DNA of 6,503 nucleotides from Burkholderiales bacterium (GTDB taxonomy: Bacteria; Pseudomonadota; Gammaproteobacteria; Burkholderiales; Burkholderiaceae_B). The translations under genes were made by a program, and so were the position numbers. The notes under the pieces were generated by a model. The model did not search any database. It was given only the letters and a program-made list of their open reading frames with translations, and was not told the origin of the DNA. Location of the stretch: NCBI GenBank assembly GCA_005788065.1, contig SXZD01000238.1:1-6503 (forward strand), in the 5' to 3' direction. Below, piece by piece: positions 5,976 to 6,503 of this stretch (within the stretch, counting starts at the first letter, position 1; every line of letters begins with the position of its first letter).

Positions 5976-5997
5976 TTCTGACGACAAGGGGACACAC

Positions 5998-6503
5998 GTG
6001 GAAGCTTCCGCGCAGCAAATATTCTGTCTGGCCGTTTTTGTTCTGGCGGTTTTGCACACTTTCTCGACCGGCATTTTTGAACGTCTGGCACATGCCCAGC
6101 CCAATCATGCGGGCTTCTGGCATTTTTTCGGCGAAGTTGAGGCTGTTTTCGGTATCTGGGCCTTGGTGCTGGTGCTGGGTCTGGTCGGTTTCAACGGCAT
6201 GGATGCAGCGGTCAAATATGTCGATGGCCAAAACTTCGGCGAACCGATGTTTGTGTTTGCCATCATGGTGATTGCGGCCAGTCGCCCCATTTTGCTGGGT
6301 ACCAAATGGGTGGTGCAGTTGCTGGCCGGACTCATGCCATTGAACAAGTCGGTGGCCCTTTATTTTCTGACCATGTCGGTGGTGCCGCTGACCGGTTCTT
6401 TCATCACGGAGCCTGCCGCCATGACGCTGGCAGCCCTGATGTTGCGCGATGTGTTTTTTGTCCGTCCGCTGTCGACCAAACTCAAGTACGCCACCATCGG
6501 CAC
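5998..6503 (+). CDS. Putative Na+/H+ antiporter (5' part, runs off the window)
   Basis: The first 168 codons and two bases of an inner-membrane protein are present, without a stop before the window end. Hydrophobic segments at about residues 8-27, 47-65, 84-113 and 119-136 suggest at least four membrane spans. The stretches HFFGEVEAVFGIW (42-54), ASRPILLGTKW (94-104) and PLTGSFITEPAAMT (130-143) resemble the putative Na+/H+ antiporter family PF07399, related to the ion transporter superfamily. The assignment rests on memory of those motifs. It would exchange protons for Na+ across the inner membrane, but the cation is not proven. The start GTG at 5998 has AAGGGGA at 5986-5992 with 5-nt spacing, and the first hydrophobic helix begins a few residues later. 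A terminator separates it from parE, so it is probably its own transcription unit, perhaps controlled through the leader hairpin. Confidence 0.72.
   Translation, partial: MEASAQQIFCLAVFVLAVLHTFSTGIFERLAHAQPNHAGFWHFFGEVEAVFGIWALVLVLGLVGFNGMDAAVKYVDGQNFGEPMFVFAIMVIAASRPILLGTKWVVQLLAGLMPLNKSVALYFLTMSVVPLTGSFITEPAAMTLAALMLRDVFFVRPLSTKLKYATIG

Noticed and set aside
1..6503. CRISPR array, insertion sequence, prophage or toxin-antitoxin genes
   Set aside because: No regularly spaced repeats, transposase motifs, terminal inverted repeats or small paired genes were found on either strand.

Overview
The window looks like chromosomal DNA of a GC-rich proteobacterium. A betaproteobacterium of the Burkholderiales, perhaps Comamonadaceae-like, is my best guess. 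It rests on the codon usage, the ParE and metallo-hydrolase sequence types, the sigma-54 regulator and the tRNA-Arg(CCU); no marker gene fixes the taxon.

Layout. Bases 1-73 may hold the 3' end of an unrecognised gene. A metallo-beta-lactamase-fold hydrolase (211-1170, +) follows and converges on a tRNA-Arg(CCU) gene (1202-1276, -), whose likely promoter has a consensus -10 box at 1359-1364. Next comes a regulatory interval (about 1380-1617) with a striking AT-rich block (21 G/C in the 100 bases 1451-1550). It ends in a well-formed sigma-54 (-24/-12) promoter at 1560-1575. This reads into an ECF-type sigma factor gene (1618-2292, +) and, 47 bp later, a sigma-54-dependent activator (bacterial enhancer-binding protein, bEBP; 2340-3860, +). 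Then come parE, encoding topoisomerase IV subunit B (3899-5863, +), a probable intrinsic terminator, a leader with a strong hairpin, and the first 168 codons of a putative Na+/H+ antiporter (5998 to the window end, +).

How the genes may work together. The most interesting unit is 1410-3860. It has the parts of a regulatory cascade: candidate enhancer palindrome, candidate IHF sites, sigma-54 promoter, ECF sigma gene, and a bEBP gene probably in the same transcript. If that bEBP acts on this promoter, it would raise both its own level and that of the ECF sigma, giving an amplifying switch comparable in logic to the sigma-54/HrpL hierarchy. No anti-sigma gene is adjacent, and the bEBP N-terminal domain lacks an obvious phospho-acceptor aspartate. 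Control may therefore be transcriptional rather than by anti-sigma release or phosphorylation. The genes controlled by the ECF factor are not visible here. The hydrolase, tRNA and parE look like ordinary chromosomal neighbours.
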